A DNA stretch of 16,246 nucleotides, taken from positions 1 through 16,246 of the forward strand of contig JAOXYB010024324.1 of the NCBI GenBank assembly GCA_028565635.1, given 5' to 3'. The position numbers were made by a program, and so were the translations under genes. This document shows, piece after piece, positions 1-11,378 of the stretch (position 1 is its first letter; each line of letters begins with the position of its first letter). The stretch is from Phoronis ovalis. Its lineage: Eukaryota; Phoronida; Phoronidae. The notes under the pieces were generated by a model. The model was given only the letters and a program-made list of their open reading frames with translations, ran no database searches and was not told where the DNA came from.

Positions 1-516
1 TAAATATATATATATATACATAATTCTCAGATTTTTAAAATTTTGTTTTGTTCAAAAGTTTTACTTTTTTTTTAATTTAAAGGTCAGATCAAAATCAGTA
101 AAATTCATAACTATTAAACGAAGCAAAACTTTTAATATTTGAGACACTTTTTGTAGACCAATATATAAAGATAATTTTTGCCAAGTTTTGGCTTTGTAGG
201 TGCAACGTTTCTGACTTAAATTTTTTGAAAATTAAAATTCGAAAAACACAATTTTTACCCATAATGAACACTTATCAATCATGAAAACTGATTATTTTCA
301 ACCTTTTTCGTTTGAATTCATCAACAATAAACTATAGCCTTTGCAAAAATGTATTCATTTACATGTCTATCTCTACATTTTGGTTGTGAAAAATATAACA
401 AAGAAAGTTATAGTCAAATAGCAGTGTTTTTTTTGTATCTCGAGTCCTTAAAGCAAACATTTATTTCGATGTTTTTTAAATTGATGTTTATGATATTTGT
501 TTTATTAATTCGACAC
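1..516. other. AT-rich upstream DNA, no gene seen
   Basis: The stretch begins with a short TA microsatellite (about 5-18) and is AT-rich throughout. A 70-codon open stretch at 349-561 is strongly biased to F, L, I and K, as expected of AT-rich non-coding DNA. Its end overlaps a dispersed repeat, so I do not treat it as a gene. Weak similarity to the inverted repeat copy near 13.3 kb may start before 517, but it is too degraded to delimit by eye. Confidence 0.6.
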
Positions 517-676
517 TGTACACTATTTTCTCTGAAAAGTAGACCCAAAATATACCTTTAAAAGAGCTCTTGACCAGGCCGCAAAAATTAACGTAAGTAT
601 ACGTAAGTATACGTAAGTATCCCGAAATGTACTAAATTCGTCAAAAAAAGTGTAAGTTCAAAATTGCCATCCCCTG
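517..676 (+). repeat. dispersed repeat, copy 1
   Basis: This segment aligns in inverted orientation with about 13142-13285. The best block is 31 nt (560-590 against the reverse complement of 13212-13242), with 28 matches by hand count. Other anchors line up in order: TGTACACTATTTT at 517-529 against TGTACACTGTTTT, GTCAAAAAAAG at 640-650 against GTCAAAAAAG, and CATCCCCTG near 668-676 against CATCCCTG. The order and spacing make chance very unlikely. I see no terminal inverted repeats or coding capacity, so the class (short non-autonomous element or old transposon fragment) is unknown. Confidence 0.7.
591..620 (+). repeat. three perfect tandem copies of ACGTAAGTAT
   Basis: Three identical 10-bp units sit end to end. 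Each contains GTAAGTAT, a perfect match to the 5' splice-site consensus. The block lies inside copy 1 of the dispersed repeat and is not matched in copy 2, so it looks like a local expansion. Confidence 0.95.
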
Positions 677-725
677 ATATTTCCTTAGCATTGTGAAGTT
701 ACCACAAGGTGTCTCTTATCATTGA

Positions 726-876
726 CCAATCATAGCTAAGCTTTGGAAATATATTAATCCAATCAGAAATGATTTGATAAAAGCATTTCGGCATTCCAAC
801 AAACCTAGCAACTAACAAACAAACTATCCAATCATTGCTAACGACAGCCTGTTTACTTCGGTTTCTTGTTGCTAAC
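726..876 (+). promoter_or_regulatory. probable FOXJ1 promoter/enhancer cluster (CCAAT, X-box-like, forkhead site)
   Basis: About 150 bp hold three CCAAT boxes (726-730, 759-763, 829-833). There are two RFX X-box-like elements: CCTAGCAAC at 804-812, whose right half matches GTTGCCTAGCAAC, and GTTGCTAAC at 868-876. TGTTTAC at 850-856 is a perfect forkhead core. RFX factors bind X-boxes and NF-Y binds CCAAT; RFX factors and FOXJ1 act together on cilia genes. The cluster is 250-400 bp upstream of the splice donor of the presumed first exon, a sensible promoter position. Motif presence is seen; promoter function and autoregulation by FOXJ1 are inferred. The X-boxes are half-site matches, not full palindromes. 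Confidence 0.5.
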
Positions 877-999
877 GTGGAATAATGATATGCTGTCTGC
901 ACACAGCTGAAGGTTCATTCCTAGAGTATCAGAGCTAGCGTATAGATAGGGTTATAGAAGCATTACCGAACTCAGCGTAACTAATTAGAGAACAAAATT

Positions 1000-1133
1000 A
1001 TTTTTTAACATTATTATTGAAGCTCGAGATACTACACAACATCTTTTGGCTTTTCTTAATATTTTCATTCATAAAAAAATCGTTTAAATTCCACTTGGAA
1101 GCGGAGTACCTGGTCCGTTTATAACAACTTTAG
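1000..1133 (+). other. FOXJ1: probable 5' untranslated first exon of FOXJ1 (start approximate)
   Basis: A strong donor, AG|GTAAGTA, places the exon end at 1133. The matching acceptor is at 1920-1921, just before the first coding exon. I see no TATA box that fixes the start, so the left border is only a placeholder. An untranslated first exon is the simplest explanation for an acceptor 60 bases upstream of the FOXJ1 ATG. Confidence 0.4.
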
Positions 1134-1921
1134 GTAAGTACGAATACTTTAATATTGCTGTAAAAACATTCGAGGCGGAATTGTTTAACAATTTGGCAAG
1201 ATGTGAACTTCTTGGGTTTTGCTTTATCTAAATTCAAGGAGTAATGAACTGGCAAATCATCTCAACGTCTGACACTCCTCCCCCCTAGTGTAACTGTCAA
1301 CGTGGATCGATTGAGCAGATTGCAGTACCATATTTCTATAACAGACATCGTCTTCTGAGACATATTATTTTCCAATCCATTAGTATTGTTAGTTTTAGTT
1401 CCTAAATAATAAGAAAATAAAGTTTCATTTACAACACTAGTTAGGTCTTGTAATGTAATGCATTGCTGTGTTTATTGATAATATTAATAATACCTTGATG
1501 TTCACCGGCTGTATTGGAAAAAATATTGATTTACAGCTTTATTCTTATAATATTAAAAAAATCAGATAGTATAATTATGAAATTGTACATTATGCAGGTT
1601 ATGCAGCAACATATTCCTAAATCTTGGTGCCACTTAAATTATAAAACAATTAATGTCAACTTTATATATTTACCTTTTAAATTAGCTTCATTTGGTGTTT
1701 CACATCTTTGCCAAATGTCTGGCACATACGGTTGTCTAGTTAAATAGCATGCATCATACCATTTATCTACAAATTTGTCTAATGTTTACTGTACTAATAA
1801 CTATGTTGTATTAAAATAGATCTTACTCATTAGTTATAACTTATCTTAAATCTTATTTATTTTAACTACTTTATCTTTAACAAGCTTAATATATGTAACC
1901 TAATTTAATTCTTTTTTATAG
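1134..1921 (+). other. probable intron 1 of FOXJ1
   Basis: It is bounded by GTAAGTA at 1134 and a pyrimidine-rich TTCTTTTTTATAG ending at 1921. The content is AT-rich. A 77-codon open stretch at 1514-1747 has no recognisable composition or domain and is taken as chance. Confidence 0.45.
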
Positions 1922-1981
1922 TTTGCCATTTCAACCGTCAAGACGAAGTTCCCACAAGTGTACACAGTGAGCAAGGCTAGA

Positions 1982-3959
<1,978 letters not shown>

Positions 3960-5400
3960 ATTTCATTTTCTCACAGAATTCATCTTTCAATTATCATCAG
4001 TGTTACATATAATAGTACAAAAATGTACTAGAAGCTTCATATATTCTATTTGTAATTTTTTTCATTTTTATTCATGCTCATACAAAATTTAATGTATCAA
4101 GCATTAATTACTAATTTTACCATTCTGTATGTACAGGTAATTTGCATGCATGCTTCAACGTTTACTTTTTTTGAATATCACCTGAAGCATACCATATATA
4201 ATATTGATCTTATAGTTAAGCAAGACTAGTGCTAAATGCTGCTGTGCAGTTATAAAATCTAGCAAATTTATAAATTCATTTTAAGACAAGGAAAAATTTC
4301 AGGTAAAATCGAAGGACTTTGTTTCATGGAATTTTAAGTAGAAAAACATGCGGGCATGTTAGCATTTATATGTGATAGCAGATTGTTTGAAGGTAAGCTG
4401 GTAGATTATCCGGCATGCAAAATATTAATTATGCAAACTAATTAGAATCAAATTATTTATTATTAAAGTTATAAGAAAATTAAGGGTTTTTAATCAAGTC
4501 TGTTTCAAATTTTAGAGCAGTAAATTATGCTAACAGGAATTCTATACAGTGTTGAAATATGTATTGGAGATCAATTTGCCTATTTTATTAGTCATGAAAA
4601 TTCATATAACCATTGTCATTTCTACATAAATCATGCCAAAATATTGTTAGTGATTTTAACTGTCTTTCTCTCTTTACACACATTCAACTGCATTTATAAA
4701 TTTCCATTTCCATATCACAGAAGCTTGTTATTTTTGGTCAGTATATATTTACTTGATTTATATTTGTTTTTGGTTTAGTGTGGAATTATATAGAAGTCTG
4801 ATAAATGTAACAGACATATGCAGACTATTAGTTGGCCTTATACCAGGTATGTGCAAAGAAAATCCTATATAATGGAAAATCTGGATTATAGTCTTTATAC
4901 CAGGCTTTATTTTCTTAACACTCTTAAACAAATGCCCTTATATGATAGCTGAATAGAGTTGTAAAGAAACCTTTAACATATTACACTTTGTGTGACCATA
5001 CAATGCCATTTTATTTAAAGGGCACTGGGTGGAAATATTAAATTTGTAGAACATTTTTACTACATACTTTTCTTCATTGGCTGATTTTATACCTATCTTT
5101 GCACATATAGTTTGATTTAATATTATCTTTGTTTCATTTTTTTGCTTTAAGCCAGTGTGTGATATCATCATAGCCGTCCCAATATTTTGCCATTTTTGAA
5201 AAAAAAAAATTATATTTGTGCAAAGTGAAGTGGTGAAAATTGAAAAATATTATACCACTAACTGTGGTAAAAAATAAAGCATATGAAATTGTACAACTAT
5301 TTTGTTTTATCTTCAATGTGTTCACACGTCTCATTGCTAAAGAGAAATAAAGCAAGCAGCATTATTTTTTTGTCTCAGATTGTATTAGTCAAGATGTAAG
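3960..5400 (+). other. FOXJ1 3' UTR / downstream region with candidate poly(A) signals
   Basis: No coding exon is seen. Candidate + strand poly(A) signals are ATTAAA at 4462-4467 and AATAAA at 5273-5278 and 5346-5351. The last is followed by a T-rich tract ending in TTGTCTC near 5366-5376, as expected downstream of a cleavage site. Which is used cannot be told from sequence. The open stretches at 4527-4778 (+) and 4938-5355 (-) are AT-rich and look non-coding. Confidence 0.4.
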
Positions 5401-5438
5401 TTATAGTTTTCAACCCTGATATATGTGGCAAAATGTCT

Positions 5439-5508
5439 GAATCCCAAACATGTGTCTATAAACACATGTCAATTCACATTTCTGACATAAGAACGTTTCT
5501 TGGGATTC
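5439..5508. repeat. nested hairpin
   Basis: ACATGTGT (5448-5455) pairs perfectly with ACACATGT (5462-5469) around a 6-nt loop. Outside it, GAATCCCAA (5439-5447) pairs perfectly with TTGGGATTC (5500-5508). The flanking sequences also show weaker inverted similarity (GTGGCAAAA against TTTGGCATC complement), so this may be a decayed small foldback element. Confidence 0.55.
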
Positions 5509-5572
5509 TGTTAATTTGGCATCAGATGACAACTCGTTCAGGCATCTAAAACAAGATACCTAGCTTGTGTAA

Positions 5573-5581
5573 TGTAATAGC
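5573..5581 (+). repeat. left 9-bp target-site duplication
   Basis: TGTAATAGC directly precedes the first base of the foldback element and is repeated exactly at 5865-5873. Confidence 0.85.
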
Positions 5582-5864
5582 GCTGAAAGGGTCGTTGTCG
5601 GAAGGGGTACTACAGAAGTGTACCCAGGGTACAATTTCTGCAAGGCGGTAAACTTCTAGACCCATTTGTAGGAAATCATAAATCTTTTACAAAACTCCGT
5701 GACCGGAAAAGGGAAATATCGCATATAAGAGCAAGAGTTCCGGTCACGGAGTTTTGTAAAAGATTTATGATTTCCTATAAATGGGTCTAGAAGTTTACCG
5801 CCTTGCGGATATTGTCCGCCGGGTACACTTCTGTAGTACCCCTTACGACAATGACCCTTTCAGC
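5582..5864. mobile_element. 283-bp foldback (MITE-like) DNA transposon
   Basis: Two arms of 127 bp (5582-5708 and 5738-5864) are inverted copies with about 8 mismatches by hand count (about 94% identity), separated by a 29-nt spacer. The termini are GCTGAAAGGGTC...GACCCTTTCAGC. A perfect 9-bp direct repeat, TGTAATAGC, abuts both ends, the mark of transposition. There is no coding capacity, so it is non-autonomous and would need a transposase in trans. A 9-bp duplication with long inverted repeats is typical of Mutator-like elements; Merlin elements (8-9 bp) are an alternative. The hAT family (8 bp, CAG-type ends) fits less well because the exact repeat is 9 bp. The highly similar arms suggest a fairly recent insertion or pressure to keep symmetry. 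Confidence 0.92.
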
Positions 5865-5873
5865 TGTAATAGC
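5865..5873 (+). repeat. right 9-bp target-site duplication
   Basis: TGTAATAGC directly follows the last base of the foldback element and is identical to 5573-5581. Confidence 0.85.
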
Positions 5874-7212
5874 ATGTTAGACTGTATTCTGTCCAGAATT
5901 TTGGTTATTTATTATGCTGCCAGTTACATAGTGTCCATGCTCAATTGCATTTAAACAAAATTATCAACAAGAAAAAAATTCCATGTACATGTGAATTTGG
6001 ATGGAATGTCTTTAAAACACATACTGACGTCGTCTCTCAATCTTTGCCATTTGGTAAAGCATGAATCAAAGAGGTTGAGTTTTGCCCAATTGGGATGCAG
6101 TTGTTTTGTGTCTTGTGACGAAATGAATGGACAAAGTATACTAAATGCTTCACTGGTTTTTCATCAAGTTTTCATTGATAACATGTACCAGCATGTCCAT
6201 GCCTACAAGGGTTATTTTTCGCTGTAATGCCTTTTTTACAGTTCCAACTAATAAGAACTGAGATGAAATAAAGACATTTTTCATAAGAAAAATTGTGACG
6301 TGGCAAGTCCTTGTATGACGTACGTAAGCTCAAGTCTCTGCTCTTTTCTTATCAGTATAGTATCCCAAAGTACATCCTTCGAGAATAAGTGATATATAAA
6401 CATTGGGTGATATGTGTCTGCTATATATGATTATCAATATTTAACCTCCCAAAGTACATCTTATGTCAACAAATGTAAAATTATTAAATAGAAGTGTACT
6501 AAATGCTCCTGTCCTAACTAAACTTTAATCCATTACTCAAGGGATTATGTAGGCAAACAAGTTTTAAGTTTGAATTTATAATATTGTTTACTGAGCTATG
6601 TAGGTGCATGTATACTCCCAAGAGTGTAGTCCTATTATTTTTACTCAATGAGTTATACAAGTGTTACCTACAAGCAAACAACAAGCCCCTAATTTCTCCA
6701 ATTTATTCAATTAAGTGGGGCCTGCACCCTTTATACTATATGTGATTATGATGATGTCATCAGGCTCACTAATAAGTAAATTATCATTATATACCTGGGG
6801 TACAAAGATTTACACAGACATCTTTCATTCTTTTAAATTATGTGTGAATAATAAAACTTAGTGATGTAAAAATGTATTAAAAACATTGCCTTATACTGAA
6901 CACTATCTGTACTTTTAATTTTTAACATATACCACACATTAATTCAGGTAGGGAGGTGCCAGCTGTGTCACTCGAAAACAAATCTGAAGTAACATATTAA
7001 AACTCATTTTAAAATAATAAAAAAATCATTCTTTTTGTTCCTTATATTAAACAGAATAAACAGCTTGCTTTCTTATAATAAATTATAAATAAATTTATAA
7101 ATTATAATAAAAATAAACTCTTTATAAGAATAAAAATTTAAAAATTTTATGAAATTAAACATATGTGCATAATTAATGCAAACATAACAGATATTTGCCT
7201 ATGGGTAGAGAA
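5874..7212. other. intergenic spacer, no gene supported
   Basis: An open stretch at 5991-6227 (+, 78 codons) has slightly less AT bias than its surroundings but no recognisable domain and no convincing splice context. Two CRE-like TGACGT cores sit 20 bp apart (6296-6301 and 6316-6321). A 14-bp direct repeat TCCCAAAGTACATC occurs at 6363-6376 and 6447-6460. From about 7015 to 7150 the sequence is almost pure A/T with short palindromes. Confidence 0.6.
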
Positions 7213-7491
7213 TTAAAGTAATTCATTAGAACAGGATGAATGACTTGTTGGCCGAGGGTTCACCAAAACAGTTTCCGTAGTATCTTGTCCTCGAGCAAAA
7301 TTCCAGATAAAATACCTCAGATAAACTGTTTGCAAATATGGGCTGTCATCAGTCAGGTATATTATTATTAAGCAATTAATACAGTCAAATACAATGTCCA
7401 AGGAGGCAGCTGATAAAAGAACTGCTGAGACATGGGCTATTATGTCCTTTTCCTTAGTAACCAAATAAACATCTCTAAACATTTCAGTTAC
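7213..7491 (-). CDS. possible terminal coding exon of an unrecognised gene
   Basis: An open frame of 89 codons from the only ATG (7480-7482) can be extended three codons (V-T-E) back to an AG at 7492-7493, which could be a 3' splice site (ACATGTACAG|GTAACTGAA), though its pyrimidine tract is poor. It ends at TAA. The composition is more balanced than in neighbouring chance frames. The peptide includes an amphipathic helical stretch (VSAVLLSAASLDIVFDC) and TVYLRYFIWNFARG, loosely reminiscent of ARM/HEAT-type helices, then a Ser/Pro-rich tail ending SNELL. I do not recognise the protein. No partner exon was found up to 10.9 kb, so it could be a chance frame, a pseudo-exon, or the last exon of a gene with distant upstream exons. 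Confidence 0.3.
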   Translation of the reverse strand, partial: VTEMFRDVYLVTKEKDIIAHVSAVLLSAASLDIVFDCINCLIIIYLTDDSPYLQTVYLRYFIWNFARGQDTTETVLVNPRPTSHSSCSNELL

Positions 7492-7493
7492 CT

Positions 7494-10400
7494 GTACATG
7501 TGTTGTGAATTTTGTGGTTTTTTATACTGGTATTATCATGGTCTTTGAGGACATATTCTCATGTTTACAAGATAACAGTAACTTGTAACCAAAGGTGCGG
7601 TGAGAGCTGTGGGCATATGGGTGAGCATGTTCCGAGTCAGTTCATGTCATAGGATGTACTAAAGTACAAAGGGACAATTTTCAAGCTACAAAAAAAATTA
7701 TTAAAATAAACCTTGATATCAGACCAATCAGGCACTGCATCATAATGGAAGCAAAGCTAGGCACTAGCTATTAAATCTATTATTACTAATTGACTGACAA
7801 ACAAATTTTGTAACCTCATACAGCCAATTAAAATCATCCCAGGTCAATTACTGCTACAAAAAGTTGAGTATCCTGAACATAAACCATATTAAAATTTATT
7901 GTAGATACATTTATATAACTGTACTGGAACAAAAGGTACAATAGATTATATTTTGAAAGGGAAATTGGGTTGGCTGGCTTTGATCAGGTATGACCACAAA
8001 TTATTGAAAATTAATGACCGGAAACGTATAGGTAACAGAGGGCAATTGATTTTTGCATTTTTTATGGAAATAGTAGTCAAATGCTTCCAGTGTAACAAAT
8101 TGCAAGGTTAATGCAAGCAGAATACTAATTGGTCTAATATTGCAACAAAAGTTTTTCATTTTTGTTTTTTTTATTGCTACGTGTATAATTTTTAGCAGTA
8201 GCAATTCACCTTCAAAGAACTTTTATCTGGTTAAAATCACTGAAATATTGTCTCCAAATATATGCAGATACTCAAATAGTCGTTTAGAAAAATGGCATAA
8301 CATTTTAACAGTAGTGTACAATTTAATTGCGAATTAAAATATCACTTTTTCAGAATATCAATCACTTTGGCTGCAATATAGCCAGTATTCAGTATTTTCT
8401 TTTACATATATGAAGTAGTTTATCTTGATTTTCACTATATGTTCCAAATTTAAAGGCAATACTTCTCAGATCAATAGCCTATATTAAATATTGATAAAAC
8501 TGTATATAAAAAAGATTTATAGAAAGCCGCCTAGTATTGCCACAATGAACTGAGTAGGTATGCCCACTTACTTCCAGTGAATTCAAACAAGTGTACATTT
8601 TAATGATGGCATAAATTTTTAAATTGTTGTCAACCTGTATTTGCATGAAGAATTTTTACTAATAATTTGTTATAGGAAGAACTGTGGATAGTATTTTGAT
8701 AAAAATACATGTTAAACTCCCTGGTTAAACCCCCACACAGTTCCAATTACGCAATTAGTACTCATGCAGTGCTTTTCAACTAGGTGTACAGCAATTCTTC
8801 TCCTTGAGTACATTTTAAAGTGTTCAAACCTTGAGTGAAATTACTTGTTAAGAACACAATAGGAGATTTGCACTGGATCAGCTTATCAAAAATCTATAAT
8901 AATTTAGGTTTATGTTACTTAATCAGGCAAAATACACATTATTTGGTAGTTTTCTAAAATTTTAATCAATCATTAATGGAACAAAGCTTCATACACACTG
9001 TATACAAATTATCCGTCCCCTTTCAATATCAAACAAGTAAATTAAATATAGATATATTATTTTACTATAACACTGTTTTAGAGTAAACATATTTTATGAA
9101 AAAGCAACATTCTTATGCTTAGTGCCTGAAATTTTAGAATTCAGGATTGGTCTTATTTAAAGGGATCACCTATTATTTGTGTAACACACAACTGTAAATA
9201 ATGGTTGAGACACAATCAAAGAGATTACTATACTTTGGTTTTTAAGGTTAAACCTGGCTGAAAGTGGGGTTAATTGCCCATATGCAAGTCAAGACTACAT
9301 ATACTGGCACACATCACAGTTACAGAAAAAATAATTCAAATATTACCTTTATAAGAACACTAAAACTAAATCAGGCAATTTAAGTTAGCAAATGTTGCCT
9401 ATATTTTCCAGCACACAATATTTCATGTCAATAATATGTATACCAGATAATGTTATTTGTCGAAACTGCTATTATGAGAGTACTATAAATTTTCTTGTCT
9501 CCAATGGATCTTGGACAGATGCAGCTTGATCCATCCATGAACCTACATGCATTGTTATACACCTTTTATAGTAGAGGTAAGAAGTGTTTAAAAACAACTC
9601 GATCCATTTATTTACCTTTTGCACAGAGAACTACATACCAGCAATAATCAAAATATATAACCTACAATGCTTATATGCCTGTTAACTTATCATAATTCAT
9701 AGGGACATTCCATTCCATGAATACTGATGTTGCAGTTCATAAATGTACTGTATGAAACACGTCAGAGTACTTTATTTGATAATTAATATAACTAATAGAA
9801 TAATTGTTAATAAATAGAACATGAAACAATATAATTTTTTCTTGTTTTTCACATTTTTACAAAAAGTGCCTATAAATGCATAACAATAGAATTGTATAAC
9901 GTCAAGGATATTATTAATGGTGGATTTTTTGTAGTTTACCTTAATACCCAGCTATTTGTTCTAAATAATAATTATACGTTATAAGCTGGATAAGATTTAC
10001 CAATGTGGATATTAGGTGATTAAATGTCTTCCAAATTTTCCTCTTTGCAAACTTTAAAACTATTACAAAGAATGTGAGACAGTTTTATACTTAGAGATTT
10101 TTATTGCTTCGCTTTAATTTATTTAAAAAAAAACAGAAATGGACAAATTAAACAATTTATTTCTAGGCATATACATTTGTTTTCAATCTCACAAGGCAAT
10201 ATACTGGTATTAATGCAAAATGTGGCTCCACCTACCAGATATTTTGCTACTTAACTCACAGTGAACCAATTATTTCCTATCAGCAGGCTTGTAATGCACA
10301 CATTGGACAGTAGAAATCATGAAAGTGTATGCCAAGCATAAATAATACAATATTATATATAGGCAATCTGAATGTGATATAAGCAAAACACTAATTTTGG

Positions 10401-10945
10401 TAGTTTTTAAAAACCAACAAAGTATACAGAACAGATGAGTTTGCTTAGAACAAAATTATAGTCAAAGATATATAGGATTCAGACAATTACCTGTAATCAC
10501 TAGACCCTGTAACAGGATAGAATGGCGACTTAATCATGTGCACAGAATTTAAAACTAACATGCAATTCTTGCATAAAATCACTATATGTATTATAGTTTT
10601 GAATAATTCACGATCCTTTTCCTGCAACTCAGTTGAAAAGATATATCCAGTTTCTCTTAGTATTGAATGTCACGCTGTTAGACACAGCAATGCACATATT
10701 TCATACAGTACTGTCAGCCTGTAATTGTGTCTTGAAGATCTATGTTACAGTCACTGTTATCAGCTTCTTAACTGGCACTGAATGGTCTTCTCATGGCTAT
10801 TCCATTAATTAATAAACCCCCTATTTCTTGTTTTATATAAATGCAAACTACCATTAACTGAGTACACTAAACAAAAAATTTCTGTGAGTAGATGCATTAT
10901 ACTATATTCCACAACATATCAACTGGAAAATTCTAAACATTAACA
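7494..10945. other. long gene-poor AT-rich spacer
   Basis: I found no supported exon, RNA gene or transposon end in this 3.4 kb. Short open frames at 8001-8204 (-), 8140-8337 (+) and 10536-10724 (+) are AT-driven; the first two overlap on opposite strands, as chance frames do. The patch 7590-7650 is slightly richer in G/C but breaks into stops in each frame I checked. Distal regulatory DNA for FOXJ1 or WBP11 could lie here, but nothing in the sequence shows it. Confidence 0.55.
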
Positions 10946-10951
10946 TTTATT
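10946..10951 (-). terminator. candidate WBP11 poly(A) signal
   Basis: TTTATT on the + strand reads AATAAA on the - strand, about 310 nt past the WBP11 stop codon, a normal 3' UTR length. It is the nearest canonical hexamer I noticed downstream of the stop, and its use is inferred. Confidence 0.45.
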
Positions 10952-11259
10952 TTTAATAAATTAAATGAAGATTAGTCGTAATTTCCATTGACTGTATGAT
11001 TGGTTGCAAGTGCATTATTAGGGGGGGAGGGACTATAACAACCATGCATGAGAAGACGATATCAGGCAACCTGATGCTTATATTATTTTTTTGTGACTTA
11101 CAAACGTATCTGTAAAACAAATGCAAATACAGAAAAATATCTATTACCAACCTGAAGAAATGATTCAAAGATTTAATGTTACTCAAAAACTTGTCTCTAT
11201 CCAGGTTGTCACTCATTAAAAACATCATTACTGTTATTCAGTGAGTTTAAAATTCAAGA
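10952..11259 (-). other. probable WBP11 3' UTR
   Basis: This lies between the stop codon and the candidate AATAAA. It includes a pure C/T run on the - strand (G-run at about 11021-11030 on +). The 91-codon - strand frame at 10953-11228 falls within it and has no coding features. Confidence 0.45.
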
Positions 11260-11378
11260 TCATAAAAGTGATTCCATTTCTCTCATAAAGTCAACATAAG
11301 CATCATCCTTTGTTTTAGCAGCGACTGCAGGTGTAGGTTTGGGGGCGGGACCCGCTGTAAGGACCTCCTCTTCTTTGC
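11260..11378 (-). CDS. WBP11: WBP11 last coding exon
   Basis: It encodes fragment residues 429-466 and TGA (11260-11262). Its acceptor is TTGTTTAG|GCAAAG. The C-terminus DDAYVDFMREMESLL matches the family end (human DDVYEAFMKEMEGLL). Confidence 0.95.

Noticed and set aside
1958-1981. Eight extra N-terminal residues before MPIL in FOXJ1
   Set aside because: The first codon is GTG, not ATG; the first ATG of the frame is at 1982 and gives a FOXJ1-like N-terminus.
5991-6227. 78-codon + strand frame just past the foldback element
   Set aside because: No domain, no splice partner and no repeat; slightly better composition than the background is not enough to call a gene.
8001-8337. Overlapping open frames on opposite strands
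   Set aside because: AT-rich chance frames with F/I/K/N bias and no recognisable features.
8715-9280. Inverted similarity between GGTTAAACCCCCAC near 8722 and GTGGGGTTAA near 9264
   Set aside because: Short, low-complexity match without extension or target duplication; likely chance.
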